Positions 1-12,306 of a stretch of DNA of 64,000 nucleotides are shown here, one piece after another; within the stretch, counting starts at the first letter, position 1, and every line of letters starts with the position of its first letter. Where the stretch lies: assembly GCA_030035585.1 (NCBI GenBank), contig CM057460.1:133718714-133782713 (forward strand), in the 5' to 3' direction. The translations under genes and the position numbers were made by a program. The notes under the pieces were generated by a model, which searched no databases, was not told where the DNA came from, and saw nothing but the letters and a program-made list of their open reading frames with translations. The DNA comes from Dugong dugon (taxonomy: Eukaryota; Chordata; Mammalia; Sirenia; Dugongidae).

Positions 1-771
1 CATACACGTAATATTTAAAAATCTGGAAATTATGTTTTTAAATCTTATGATACAGGGATCAAAATGAAAGTTAAACCGCAATTACAGAATACTTAGGAAG
101 TAACAATTTTGATGAGAACATTACACATCAAAACATTGAGATATAGATAAACAGTACTTAGGGAAAAATTAACAGTATTAAAAGAACAAAAATAAGACAA
201 GTCAGAAACAAAATGATAAAGCAACCTTTATTGATTACTTTGAACCATTTTGAAAAAACAAAAGCATAGCAAATCTGAAAACTAAAAATTATTATAAAAA
301 TAAAAAACTGAGACAGTATGTATTTGCAGACTCAGAAATTTTTTAAATCATATACCAACTCTATACTAATAATTTTCAAAATCTTGACAAAATGAATGAT
401 AAACAAAATTCAGTCAAATTTTCAATAAAAATAAAAATTAGTGAAATTAATTCAGGAAGAAATTAAAAATCTGAAAAAAATGGAAGGATTTGAAATGTTT
501 CAAAGTTTTTTCAAAAGTTTAAGAAGTAGATACTTCTTATAATTTACCAAATGTTCTTAGATGTAGAAGAAGACTAAAACTTTGCCAAATAAATTTATGA
601 GAGTATTCAGATACTAGAACAATGCACAAAACTTTTATAAACTGTATTTATTAAAACAAACGAAATATAGCAGTATTATTATAGCTTTTTATGGATATTA
701 AAAAAGTAGTACATGTTCATTGTCTAAAACACAGATAAGCACAAAGAAAAATTACAAATCTCCAATTTTAG
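1..771. other. AT-rich non-genic DNA, possibly decayed L1
   Basis: This stretch is strongly A-rich with many short A runs. A part around 430-600 has the feel of a very old plus-strand L1 ORF2 copy, but the match is too eroded to claim. I see no gene, RNA gene or clear repeat boundary in it. Confidence 0.4.
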
Positions 772-786
772 TTACCCTAAGATATC

Positions 787-991
787 AAAACCAAACCTAC
801 TGCCCTGGAGTTGATTCCAACTCATGGCAACCCCATATCAGAGTAGAACTGTACTCTGTAGGATTTCCAATGGATGTAATATTACAGAAGTAGATCCCCA
901 GGTCTTTCTTTGGCAGTACCACTGGATAGAGTGGAACAGCCAAACTTTCAGTTAGTAGCCGAGTCTAAATGGTTTCCTTCACCCAGTGACC
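787..991 (-). mobile_element. AfroSINE, with RTE-like middle segment
   Basis: Read on the minus strand, this is a tRNA-like head, a middle segment containing 'GATCTACTTCTG', and the tail with the 'GAGTTGGAATCAACTC'-type palindrome. It is flanked by imperfect 15-bp direct repeats, TTACCCTAAGATATC (772-786) and TTACCTCAAGATTAC (992-1006), a plausible target duplication. The middle segment resembles the 5' region of the RTE copies in this window. AfroSINEs are non-autonomous and are thought to be mobilised by RTE machinery because they share its 3' end. Confidence 0.85.
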
Positions 992-1139
992 TTACCTCAA
1001 GATTACTACTCTTAATATTTGGGTGCATTTTTTTAGTTTTTTATTTATAATAATTGCGGTTAGCATCTCATCACTTAACCACTTCAATACTAGGGCTCCA
1101 TTACAATAATGGAGGCCTATTAACATATATATAAATAAA

Positions 1140-1450
1140 ATGATACAGCATTTTACACAGTCTTTTGTAACACTACAACATCTTTTTTAAATGACTGCCA
1201 CATATTGTGGTTGTGCTGTAATTTATTTATCCAATTTGTTATTTTTGCACATTTTCTCCAAATTTTACAATTATTTTGAAAAGCTGCTATGGATAGACAT
1301 TATTGTAGATTATAGAAACATCGGTGTGCATATTGATGATTCTCCTCTGAATTAATTATTAGAGATGGAATTTCTGGATCAAAATATGCATAAAAAAGAT
1401 TTTGACTACATCAAGCAGAAATCCTCCATTCTAGATGAATACCATTTTAC
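1140..1450 (-). mobile_element. Ancient L1 3' region fragment
   Basis: The plus strand reads like the antisense 3' UTR of old mammalian L1s: 'GTAATTTATTTATCCAAT', then 'TTTTGAAAAGCTGCTATGGA', then 'GATGGAATTTCTGGATCAAA'. It is heavily diverged and has no coding potential. The 1451-2338 interval that follows is AT-rich and shows nothing I can name. Confidence 0.6.
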
Positions 1451-2338
1451 CTGTTTATCTACACTCTATGAAATTTTAAGTAAATTATGCTCTAATTTCT
1501 CTATACGTATAAATATGTGTGTTTCTGTGTGTGCATATATTTAAAAAGAAAGAATAAGGAAAAAATATTAAGAAACATAAAAATGCTTATCTCTTCTTTG
1601 TAAGACTATGGGTGATTACAGATATTCATCTGCATCATCTATCCTAAATTTTCTCTTTAAGAATATATCTGAGCCTTACTTTCAATTATGGTAGACAAAT
1701 TTCTATTAATCCAACCCCCACCTGGAGAAAATAAATATGTACACTTTCAGAAAGATACACCTGTTTGAAAACATGGAGTACTTGTTATTTTTGCACATTT
1801 TCCAAAGCAGAAAGGACTTGAAGAGCACAGTGTTTAATAAAGAAACAACAGAGATAAACCTAACATTCAACTCTGCTTTTCCCTTCAGAGCATTAGCTGA
1901 TTCAAAAATGATATCTGAGAGGCTGAGTACCTGAACAGAATTTCTGACAATCTTACAGGGCTCAGGAGGCAAAAATTGGAATTCTGAGCTTTCCCAGGAG
2001 ACAGGGTACTGTTAAACACCCCAGGCTTCCTATTGAGACCATCAAAGGGCTACAACATGGAATAATAACAACCTGGAAATAGTTAAACCTAAGACTAAAA
2101 TTAAGATTCAATTCAGTTTCATCTCTAATTAGATTATGGTGATTTGCCCCACTCTACCTACCTTCCAGAAAGTTATATCATGCAGATGTTCAAATTATTT
2201 CTGTAATTTTCCGAACAATACTCAGAATACAATAAAAAAAAACTGGGAACACCAGAGTTTATCAGATGACCAAAATTCAAGAAAATAAAAACAAAAGGTC
2301 CACAAAATATTCACGTAAATAGAATTATTCCAATTACA

Positions 2339-5300
2339 TGTTGTTGTTGTTGTTGTTAGGTGCTGTCAAGTCAGTTACAACTTATAGCAACCCTATGTAC
2401 AATGGAAGGAAACACGGCCCGGTCCTGTGCCATCTTCACAATCATTGTTATGCTTAAGCCCATTGTTGGAGCCACTGTGTCAAGCCATTTCATTGAGGGT
2501 CTTCCTCATTTTGGCTGACCTTCACTTTACCAAGCATGATGTCCTTCTCCAGAGACTGGTCCCTCCTGATAACATGCCCAAAGTATATGAGACGAAGTCT
2601 TGCCATCCCTACTGCCAAGAAGCATTCTGGCTGTACTTCTTCCAAGACACATTTGTTCGTTCTTCTGCCAGTCCACGGTATAGAATGTGTTCTTGGTCAA
2701 CACCATAATTCAAAAGCACCAATTCCTCTTCAGTCTTCCTAATTCATTGTCCAGCTTTTGCATGCATATGAGGCAATTGAAAACACTGTGGCTTGGGTCT
2801 GGCACACCTTAGTCTTCAAGGTGACATCTTTGCTTTTTAACACTTTAAAGAGGTCTTTTGCAGCGAATTGGCCCAATGCAATACATCATTTGATTTCTTG
2901 ACTGCTGCTCCCATGGATGTTGATTGTGAATACAAGTAAAATTAAATCCTTGACAACTTCATTCTTTTCTCCATTTATTATACTGTTGCTTATTGGTCCA
3001 GTTGTGAGGATTTTTGTTTTATGTTGCAATGTAATCCATACTAAAGGCTGTAGTCTTTGATCTTCATCAGTAAGTGTTTCAAGTCCTCCTCACTTTCAGC
3101 AAGCAAGGTTGTGTTATCTGCATATCATAGGTTGTTTATGAGTCTTCCTCCAAGCCTGATGCCTCATTCTTCTTCATATAGTCCAGCTTCTCAGATTATT
3201 TGTTCAGCATACAGATTGAATAAGTATGGTAAAAGGATACAACCATGACCCACATCTTTCCTGACATTAAACCATGCAATATTTCCTTGTTCTGTTCAAA
3301 AGACTGCCTCTTCGTCTATGTGCAGGTTCTTCATGAGCACAATTAAGTGTTTGGGAATTCCATTGTTCATAATGTGATCCAAAATTTGTCATGATCCACA
3401 AGACGAACGCCTTTGCATAGTCAATAAAAAACACTGGTAAACATCTTTCTGGTATTCTCTGCTTCCACTTCAGATCCATCTGGCATCAGCAATGATATCC
3501 TTCATTCCATGTCCTCTTCTGAATCCGGCTTGAATTTCTGGCAGTTCACTATTGATGTACTGCTGCAGCTGCTTTTGAATGATTTTCAACATAATTTTAC
3601 TTGCATGTGATCTTAACAATATTGTTCAATAATTTCCACGTTCTGTCGGGTCATCTTCTTTTAAATGGGTACAAATAGGGATCTCTTCCATTCAGTTGGC
3701 CAGTTGGCTGTCCTCCAAATTTCTTGACAGACAATTGAGCACCTCTAGGGCTGCATCCATTTGTTAAAACATCTCAATCAGTATTCCGTCAATTCCTGGA
3801 GCCTTGTTTTTCGACAATACCTTCAGTACAGCTTGGACTTCTTCCTTCAGTAGCCATTGGTTCTTGATCATATGCCACCTCCTGAAATGGCTGAATGTCA
3901 ACCACTTCTTTTTGGTATAGTGACTCTGTATTCCTTCCATCTTCTTTTGATGCTTCCTGCATTGTTTAATAATGTCGCCGTAGAATCCTTCAATATTGTG
4001 ACCCAAGGCTCGAATTTTTTCTTCAGTTCTTTCAGCTTGAGAAATACTGAGCCTATTCTCCCCTTTTGGTTTTCTAATTCCAGGTCTTTGCACATTTCAC
4101 TATAATACGTTAATTTGTCTTCTCAAGCCGTCCTTTGAAATTTTCTCTCCAGCTCTTTTACTTCATCATTTCTTCCATTTGCTTTAGCTACTCAACGTTC
4201 AAGAGCAAGTTTCAGAGTCTCTTCTCACATCCATTTTGGTCTTTTCTTTCTTTCCTTTTTAGTGACATTTTGCTTTCTTCATGTATGATATCCTTGATGT
4301 CATTCCACAACTCATCTGTTCTTCTGTCATTAGTATTCAACATGTCATATCTATTCTTGAGATGGTCTCTAAATTCAGGTGGGGTATATTCAAGGTTGTA
4401 CTTTGGGTCTCATGGACTTGTTCTAATTTTCTTCAGTTTCAACTTGAACTTGCATATGAGCAATTGATGGTCTGTCCTATAGTTGGCCCCTGGCCTTGTT
4501 CTGACTGATGATATTGAGTTTTTCCACTGTCTCTTTCTACAGATGTAGTCAATTTGATTCCTGTATATTCCATCTGGCAAGGTCCACGTGTATAGTCACC
4601 ATTTACGTTGTTGGAAAAATGTATTTGCAATGAAGAAGTCATTTGTCTTGCAAAATTCTATCATGTGATCTCCAGAAGCCTTTCTATCACCAAGGTCATA
4701 ATTTCCAACTACCGATACTTCTTCGTTTCCAACTTTTGCATTTCAATCACCAGTAATTATCAATGCATCCTGACTGTATGTTTGATCAATTTCAGACTGC
4801 AGAAGTTGGTACAAATCTTCAATTTCTTCATCTTTGGTGTTAGTGGTTGGTTCATAAATTTGAATAACAGTCATATTAACTGATCTTTCTTGTAGGCATA
4901 TGGATATTATCCTATCACTGACAGCACTGTTCTTCAAGATAGATCTTGAAATGTTCTTTTTGACAATGAATGTAATGCCATTCATCTTCATTTTGTCATT
5001 CCTGGCATAGTATACCATACGATTCTTCCATTCAGAATGGCCGATACCAGTTCATTTTAGCTCACTAGTGCCTAGGATATTAATCTTTATGTATTCCATT
5101 TCATTTTTGATGATTTCCAATTTTCCCAGATTCATACTTTGTACATTCCATATTCCGATTATTAATGGATATTTGCATCTGTTTCTTCCCATTTTGAGTC
5201 ATGCCACATCAGCAAATGAAGGTCCCAAAAGATTGATTTCATTCATGTCATTAAGGTTGACTCTACTTTGAGGAGGCAGCTCTTCCCCAGTCGTCTTTTG

Positions 5301-5558
5301 AGTGCCTTTCAACCTGAGGAGCTCATCTTCCAGCACTATATCAGACAATGTTCCACTGTTATTCATAACGTTTTCACTGGTTAATTTTTTCAGAAGTAGA
5401 CTGCCAGGTCCTTCTTTCTAGTCTGTTTTAGTCTGGAAGCTCAGCTGAAACCTGTCCACCACAGGTGACCCTGCTGGTATTTGAAATACTGGTGGCATAG
5501 CTTCCAGCATCGCAGCAATACGCAAGCTCCCACTGTATGATAAACTGACAGATGTGTG
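2339..5558 (-). mobile_element. RTE (BovB-type) LINE copy A, nearly full length
   Basis: This is a non-LTR retrotransposon copy of about 3.2 kb. The left edge is the element's 3' end, a TTG repeat running into the 'AGGTGCTGTCAAGTCAG' motif shared with AfroSINEs. The right edge is its 5' end, 'CTGTCAGTTTATCATAC' when read on the minus strand. In element order it holds a 5' leader, an AP-like endonuclease, a reverse transcriptase and a C-terminal domain. The length matches intact RTE/BovB elements, so it is not 5' truncated. The frame is broken many times. There is a weak possible target duplication (TTACATG at 2334-2340 and TAACATG near 5572). Confidence 0.92.
2790..5360 (-). pseudogene. Broken endonuclease/reverse transcriptase ORF of RTE copy A
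   Basis: The ORF survives only as short open pieces on the minus strand. The endonuclease part (about 4743-5018) keeps 'VIQIYEPTTNTKDEEIEDLY' and 'ALIITGD', typical of RTE endonuclease centres. The RT finger region (about 3764-3850) keeps 'KNKAPGIDGILIEMF'. Near 3105-3125 the RT active site reads YADN instead of the YADD expected of the family, so a catalytic aspartate is lost. Upstream of it 'FIDYAKAF' is followed by a frameshift. In RTEs this protein nicks target DNA and reverse-transcribes the element RNA there. This copy cannot encode it. Confidence 0.88.
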
Positions 5559-6479
5559 AAGGAGTGTAAGGTAACATGACATTATTCAAAAAGACATAAC
5601 CAGAGATGCGATATTTGAGAGACTAGGATTTTCTAAAGAGGCAAAGAGAGGCTGGCATTGTCAACTCAAGGAAAAACACTTGGAGAATCAGGTTACTAGA
5701 CTTCTTCTGTCTTGCCCTTCAGTCATCTTCAACTCATGGCTTTCTTCTCATGGTTCGAAATTGCTTATGGAATTCTAAGCATCGTGTTTGCTGTGAAGCC
5801 AACAAAAAGGAAGAAAAAGGCAATCCCTTCCTCTGCCATCTTTAAGCACAGGTTTACTTATATCCTTTGTTTATATCTTACTGACCAGAATTTCGTCACT
5901 TGGCTAAGACTAACTGTAAGAGAGGCTGGGAAATGCAGTGCTTTCTTCTGGATAGTCATGCTTACTAAAAACCATAGGTTCTATCTCTAAGGAAGATGGG
6001 AGAAAGGATACTGGGTAGACAATTAGCAGCCTCTGCCATGGTTCTATTTATATTTCATATTTCAGAGACAGAGCATTCTGGATGATAATAATGTCCACTG
6101 GTGTTAGATTGCTAAAGTGTGGAGGACATAAAAGATATTGAAGCTGAGTAGCTTAAAGGACAATACCTGAAGTGAGGAAGTTGCGTGGATTCTATAGATG
6201 GGCACAGAAATCACTCAGAATCATAGTTGGAACTGCAAAGAATAAAAACCAAGCAAAGTCAAACACTTCACTAAATTTTGAGAGAAAACTGAAAGTCAGT
6301 CAATAACCGTATATTCAGACAGTGTGATTGTTATAGAAGCGAGTATTAGGTAACAGGAGGAGAGAACCCTGATCTAGAGTTAACCAACTTTTAACTTCAT
6401 CCCTCCAGGCCAGGAGATGCAGAAGGTAAGGATGAGGGAAAAGCTTCAAATAATACTGGTAGTGAAAACAGCGCAGTCC
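5559..6479. other. Non-genic DNA, possibly an old repeat at 5700-6040
   Basis: There is no coding potential beyond a chance 92-codon frame at 5712-5990. The stretch 5700-6040, with 'CTGGGAAATGCAGTGCTTTC' and 'AAGGAAGATGGGAGAAAGGA', has the look of a mammal-wide ancient interspersed repeat, but I cannot assign a family. The remainder shows nothing I recognise. Confidence 0.35.
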
Positions 6480-6655
6480 CACAGATTTGGTGTTTAATCA
6501 CAACTTTGTCATTGACCAGTTCTGTGATTACTGGCAAAGTATAAAACCATCTTCTTTCATCTTTATGAACTAAGAATAATTCCTATCTTGAATGCATATT
6601 GTAAAGATTAAACAAAATAACATTTAAATATCTCTGAGCTCATAGTAGATTCTCA
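6480..6655 (+). mobile_element. MIR SINE
   Basis: This matches the sense-orientation MIR core: 'TTCTGTGATTACTGGCAAAG' corresponds to the 'ctgtgtgaccttgggcaag' block, then 'AAAGATTAAACAAAATAACA' to the 'gaggattaaatgagataa' block, then a 'TAGTAGATTCTC' end. It is old and strongly diverged. Confidence 0.7.
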
Positions 6656-9600
6656 AAAAAGAAAAAAAAGCCATGATCTCTTCTTCATTCTACAACCCCC
6701 AATATTTCTGTAGCAGATGTTAATTTTTTGTTTTGAGACAATAGTCCCTTCTAGAAAAATTTAGGACAGAGTGCAAAAATAGCAATGCTAGATAATACAT
6801 TAAGTAACTTTCAATTAAGAAGGTTCATATTAGGCATAATTTATAATGAATAGGGAATCTCTTTTAGACCATAAATTCATACCCTTGTTTTTCTTGGTAC
6901 CATCTACTAGGCATTAGGGGAGAGAGGGTGCTGTGACTCTCAGTGCCATGTATGAAGAATAAGCAAATATCCTCCCAGGGTGCCACTTTGCTAAAAGCCT
7001 GTCATATGTCCACAATGCACTGGAGCATTAACAGCACATCTCATTTTATATCCCCACTTGACAAGCACAACTTAAAGCAAGGATGAGCCTGCACTAAGTG
7101 TGCTTGTCTAATTCCCACTACTGCTAATTATGTGCAAGCAGCAGGAAGACCACATTCTGCAGGATGAGGCTTCCTTTTCAATAGAGATTATGAAAGCCAG
7201 TAAACTTTCAAAGTAGCAGATGATTTCTTATAGTTATTAGTACTTTATATACCTGTGGATATTTTATTTCATAACCTTAACTCTTATTGAGTTGTGGTCA
7301 CATAGCCTATATGAGCTTTCAAAAAATAAAGTCAGTTTTAATCTATTGCCTGGCAAAACCTAGCAGCAATTGTTCTTTGTAAAGAACCCCTGCCATGCTA
7401 TTTTCTGAATTGCAGAGTAGAAAAATTGTCTGAAGGCTAAGATGCACCAGTGAGAAGAATAAAATACATAAAAATAAAAACCTCCCTATATCTTTTTATT
7501 TGAGTTCTACTAAACTAGACCATGCCATTTTTAAAAGGAGATAAGGAAATTTTAAACTTTTTTCAGAAGATTTTCTATTTTGATCTTTCTGATTACAGAA
7601 GGAAGTACACATGAAATGCTTTGGCCTTAACAGCAAAATACATCTCATTATAAAATACACTATACAAACACGTTTCTTGGTGCAGCTTCCCCCAGGATAT
7701 TTATGATGCAAACAAAAGTTAGAATCTAAAATTTTTTTTCTGTGTTTCAACATGGATTGCCTACCTCTAAAATGTTTAAAATTGTAGGCTATAACCAAGA
7801 AAGTGTATTTTGATAAGATATGAGAACAGGATATTGCCAAAGCTAAGCAGAACATCACATCATCTCTATAACAGATCAAACTGAGTATATTCTTTCACCA
7901 ACATCTTTTAGAGAAGCTCATTTTCTTATGGAATATCTGATAGGAAAATAAAACCCAAATAAGCCAATGTGTACAACTTGGACGTATACAGAGTTTATAC
8001 TTACCTTTTTTATCCCTAGGTGACTGAATACAGCATTTTATTTTTATCAGAGTCCCAATTCAATTCTAAATCTCTGGAATTGCTTAATGCTATACTATGC
8101 CTTTTTCCAAATGATTTTCAAAGATTTTCAGTTCATGTAAATTCTCCTTGAGGTTTCCTATTTTGAGCCTCTCCATTTTTAATTTTATCATCAGGAGTGT
8201 TTGAAGTGCTTTTATGGAAGGAAAACTCTGTCTGTCAAATTCTTCCTTTAAAGTACATTTTCAATAAATGTATATTCTCTATCAAGTGAAGAGTGATCAT
8301 TACCCTCAGTTCACAGACAAGGTAAATAAGTGCTGCAGAGTGAAGAGCAAAGACAGAATCAAATTCATGCACAGTGAAGATAGACATCTTGTCTTTTTAA
8401 CCTTATCCTATTCTCTTTAAATTACACATGATGTCCTCTGTGCTATCTTCAAAATGGAAAAACAGCAAAGACAAAAAACAGTTTAACTAGTTAAGTCTTT
8501 CTACTTTTGTCAATACATAGCATGGCATGACCACGTGGACATCTCAATTCAAAAGCAGGTTTATTGTGAGTAAAAAAACTGATCCCAAAACTTCAATTGT
8601 ATCAGTCGTACTTTTGTTTTTGAGAGATTCAGAAGATGAACTCCTAAGGACCTAGGAGAGCAAATCTGGTTATTTGTCCCCCACTTCCACGCCAAGTGAG
8701 CTCCAGAAGTGGTATCAGGCTAAACCTAGGGCCAATTATTTTCCTAGAGAACAGAGATAGGTACCCTGGAATGGAGAAAATACCTACCTCTCTTCTCCTT
8801 CAGATCATTCACTCTTCCCATCTCCCAAACATTGAAATCAAGCATATTTTCTGGGCCAGCTTTAGGCTAGGCCTAGAGCAATGCCCAGCAAAACATACCC
8901 GCATCCAATAACTGGGAGTCAGTTGATTGAATACCTTCCACAATTAAAGACAAAATGAGAATGCTGATTGAGTGAACATATTGTCTCTATGTACACTGGC
9001 AGGTAAGCAGAATAAGACTTCCAGGAACATACAAATAAAAAGCAACAGTGAACTAGCAAGACATTCTTTATATGCTCTGTAAATATGAAATAATTTTTAA
9101 GGAGTCTTGGAATTGGTTCAGTCTGGGTGGTCATCCTAGAACAAATGGGATTAGTTGACTTCTTTCTTCTTTTTAGGAGAATTAGATGGACACTCAGAAA
9201 TTGATTGGGATTACAAATCAAACTTCTGGAAAGAGAATAAACAAGCCACTATAAATGTGTGTGAAGATGCCTCATTAAAGGGACAGCCAAGTTACCTGGC
9301 TCCAGCCTTCGACTTAACACATTAAGCAGGCTGCGAAGCCCTTCCCCTGAGGGTAGCCATTAGGCTGCTGGCTAAGTTGCAAAAATTACAATATAAACAG
9401 CCTTTTTCTAAATAGATATTTCTTCCTCACCACTTCAGTAACCTTCAAGTGTTAACAGTTTTGAGAAATATGACAAGAAAAACGAAGAGGAAAAAGTTTT
9501 TTAAAAAAAAACCAATGCATTTTCTAGACAAAGACAATTTATAATCCATTGAAATAAGCACATTTGCAGGAAAAAAACAGATTTTTTTCCTACATTTGCA

Positions 9601-9884
9601 TTAAATGAAATTTGCCACACAAATTTATCTATTATACCTTCTGTTAGGTGTTATGATTTCCTTTAAAAATAAGCATTTCTTTCATTAACTAGTTGAAGTT
9701 CATAAACCACATTCATCTCTAGGCACAAGCTTGTTCTTTTTCTTGTGTTCCCTAATTTGACACTGGGACCAAACAACCATCCAAATTTAAAAACCTCAAA
9801 GTCACTTTCAACATTTCATTCAGTCTTACATCTAATCACAGCTCTCCTTCCATTACCACTGAAGTTAGTCAAATTCAGACTCCA
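6656..9884. other. Unique non-genic DNA
   Basis: I see no transposon of the young classes and no gene here. Open frames such as 7496-7879 (minus) and 8919-9221 (minus) lack any recognisable domain, start context or neighbours and look like chance. The piece 6960-7170 is less AT-rich than its surroundings and free of recognisable repeats, so it is a candidate conserved noncoding block. A possible very old MIR remnant lies at about 8290-8380. Confidence 0.5.
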
Positions 9885-9995
9885 GTAACCCTATGGGCAG
9901 TTCTACTCTGTCCTATAGAGTCACTATGAGTCTGAATTGACTCCTCGGCAATGGGTTTGGTTTTTTTATTTTTGTTTTGTTTTTGTTTTGGTTTA
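9885..9995 (+). mobile_element. AfroSINE 3' fragment with (GTTTT)n tail
   Basis: Only the SINE 3' half is present: 'CTCTGTCCTATAGAGTCACT', then 'GAGTCTGAATTGACTC', then 'GGCAATGGGTTTGG' and a T/G-rich simple tail to about 9995. The tRNA-like head is missing. Confidence 0.85.
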
Positions 9996-10014
9996 CATCC
10001 AGTAACAGCCTTCA

Positions 10015-10865
10015 CTGCAGCTTCTCTTTGATTCATCCCTGTACAAATACACTGTCCACATTGCTACAAGAATAATCTTTCCATGTCCTGCTTCTAGTTA
10101 TATCACCTACTCAAATGGCTTTAGTAGTTCCAAAAAGTCTATAAAATAAAGTCCAGGTACCTTGGTAAGTGTTCAAGGAAGATATTCAACTCCTTAGTCT
10201 AATCTGACCCCAACTGCTCCTATACTCTTTCCCATTGGTCCCCTCAACTGGTGCCCTGCTGTAACAATTACATTGCCACTTAGACCCGCACTGCAAGCCT
10301 CTGCTTTTCTTGATGTATCCATTGCCAAGATGCTTCTCTTCCTATCATCAGCCTCCTCAACGATGCCATAAACTAATTCCTTGCCAACTCCACCTCACCA
10401 ACTGATTCAGATCTCTGCTCTGAGTCCACCTCCTGAGGACAGCCTTTGCTGAAAACCCAAAGTAGGTCAGACTGTGTCTATTTCAAACTCTCCTGGCCTC
10501 TCATATTTCTCCTTTGCAGTGCTCATGGTATGTGTGATTAACTATTTGCATAATTACTTGTCAAATTCTGTTTCTGCCACCTAACAGCCAAGCACTATAA
10601 GGGCAAAGATTGCTATCTATTTCTTCCCCTGTATTCCCAGCACCTGGGGAAAGCAACAGTCATTCTCCATCTGTGCTCCTATAGAGAATTTTGTTCATCA
10701 TTACACTAGACTAGTTCTCAAATCGAATGTGCACTACAGAAATTCATCATGATGATGTGTACGTGTCTCATCTGCAGCTCCCACATTTTATTCATCTTTG
10801 TCTCCCTGACAGTACCTTGCACAAAGCTGTGCAATGTTCAGTAAATGTTTATTTAATCTAGTTGG
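10015..10865 (+). mobile_element. L2 LINE 3' end
   Basis: The run matches the last several hundred bases of mammalian L2 in sense: 'AAAATAAAGTCCAGGTACCT', a pyrimidine-rich middle, 'CACCTCCTGAGGACAGCCTT', and terminal 'TTCATCTTTGTCTCCCTGAC' with 'CAGTAAATGTTTATTTAAT'. There may be two overlapping or internally rearranged 3' ends, since a termination-like block occurs both near 10620 and near 10800. It is non-coding and ancient. Confidence 0.75.
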
Positions 10866-11865
10866 ATGGAAAAATCATTAAATAAATGCCTTTCCAACTA
10901 TAAAACCTGCAAGTAAAAACTGACCTTTGGCAGATTGGGATTATTAGCTCTGACTTGAGATAATCAAGAGATAATCTCACTGTCCAAGTGAGAGTAAATG
11001 AAGTTATGTTTCTGCCATTTCATTAAACTGGAGGTTTTAAACCCTGAATCTCCCTAATAGCTTCTAAATAAATTCACTTTTATATTTATTGTATTTACCC
11101 TACAAATAGAGTTTACTTCATGCTTGCAGAGCTCAAATTCCTTTCAAAATCTATTAAACATTCTTTTTTTCATGTATATGTATTATATGTCTTCAAATTA
11201 AAATATATCAACATGCTAAGAGGTCAATTTTTACAACAACATGAATTATTTTCTAGGTCTGTGGGTCTCCTCCTGTGTCAAATCCATCCAACAAGCTTTT
11301 TTTCAGGGTCTACAGTGTGCCAGCATCCATACATAGCAGTTCCAGATATTCTAAATGTAAATAATTGCAAAATGGTAGGGTATAGTTAGAGGACTTGTCT
11401 TGAAGCTACATTTGCATAGTAAGTATGATATTTTTGTTTAAATTTATGCATTTGGAGTGGCCTGGGGGGAAGACAATGGAGAATATGGGGGAACATACTC
11501 CCCCATCATCAACAAAAAACAATGGCACCAAAGAAAAGCTAGTATTACTGTGGTGTTACAGTTCTTCCTGCTGTTTTAGAAACAAAAATCAGTCAACATT
11601 TTTCCATTCTTCCCCAGTCAACAACCTTGTAAAAGCATAGTATATTAAGGAACTGAGTGTTCCATCATCTTGGTTCAAATGCTAGTTTATACAAGTTCAA
11701 TTTTAAAATAATTTTCATTAACAACACTTGTTTGAGTATCATACAAGTGTGAAACATGCTCTAGTACAGGTAAAATCACAAGATAACTATTTTATCTTGC
11801 AAATGAGTGGACGTTTACTCATTTTATTTTGAGAAGCAATGCTTTTATTATTCAGCTCAGTAAAT
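10866..11865. other. Unique AT-rich non-genic DNA
   Basis: I see no gene or recognisable repeat. The two short plus-strand frames at 11120-11389 and 11425-11640 carry no motif. Confidence 0.5.
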
Positions 11866-12306
11866 GTTGTTGTTGTTGTTAGGTACCACCAAGTTGGTTC
11901 CGATTCATAGCAACACCACGTACAACAGAACGAAACAATGCACAGTCCCATGCCATCCTCACTATCATTGTTATGCTTGAGCCCATTGCTGCAGTCCACT
12001 GTGTCAATCTATCTCACTGAGGGTCTTTCTCTTTTTTGCTGACCCTCTACTTTACCTACTCCAGGGAATGGTCTCTCCTGATAACATAGCCAAAGCACAT
12101 GAGACAAGTCTCACCATCCTCACTTCCAAGGAGCATTACAACTATACATCTTCAAAGACAGATTTGTTCATTCTTCTGACAGTCCATGGTATATTCAATA
12201 TTCTTCACCAATGCCGTAATTCAAATTCATCAATTCTTCTTTGGTCTTCCTCATTCATTGCCCAGCTTTCGCATGCATATGAGGTGATTGAAAATACCAT
12301 GGCTTA
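11866..12306 (-). mobile_element. RTE copy B, 3' part
   Basis: This is the 3' end of an RTE copy on the minus strand, starting with a TTG repeat and the 'AGGTACCACCAAGTTGGTTC' version of the terminal motif. It covers the C-terminal coding part. It stops inside the element at GAAAATACCATGGCTTA (12290-12306), where L1-1 inserted, and resumes at 15175. Confidence 0.92.

Noticed and set aside
7496-7879. 127-codon minus-strand frame
   Set aside because: No domain, no splice or promoter context, cysteine and aromatic-rich random composition. Chance ORF.
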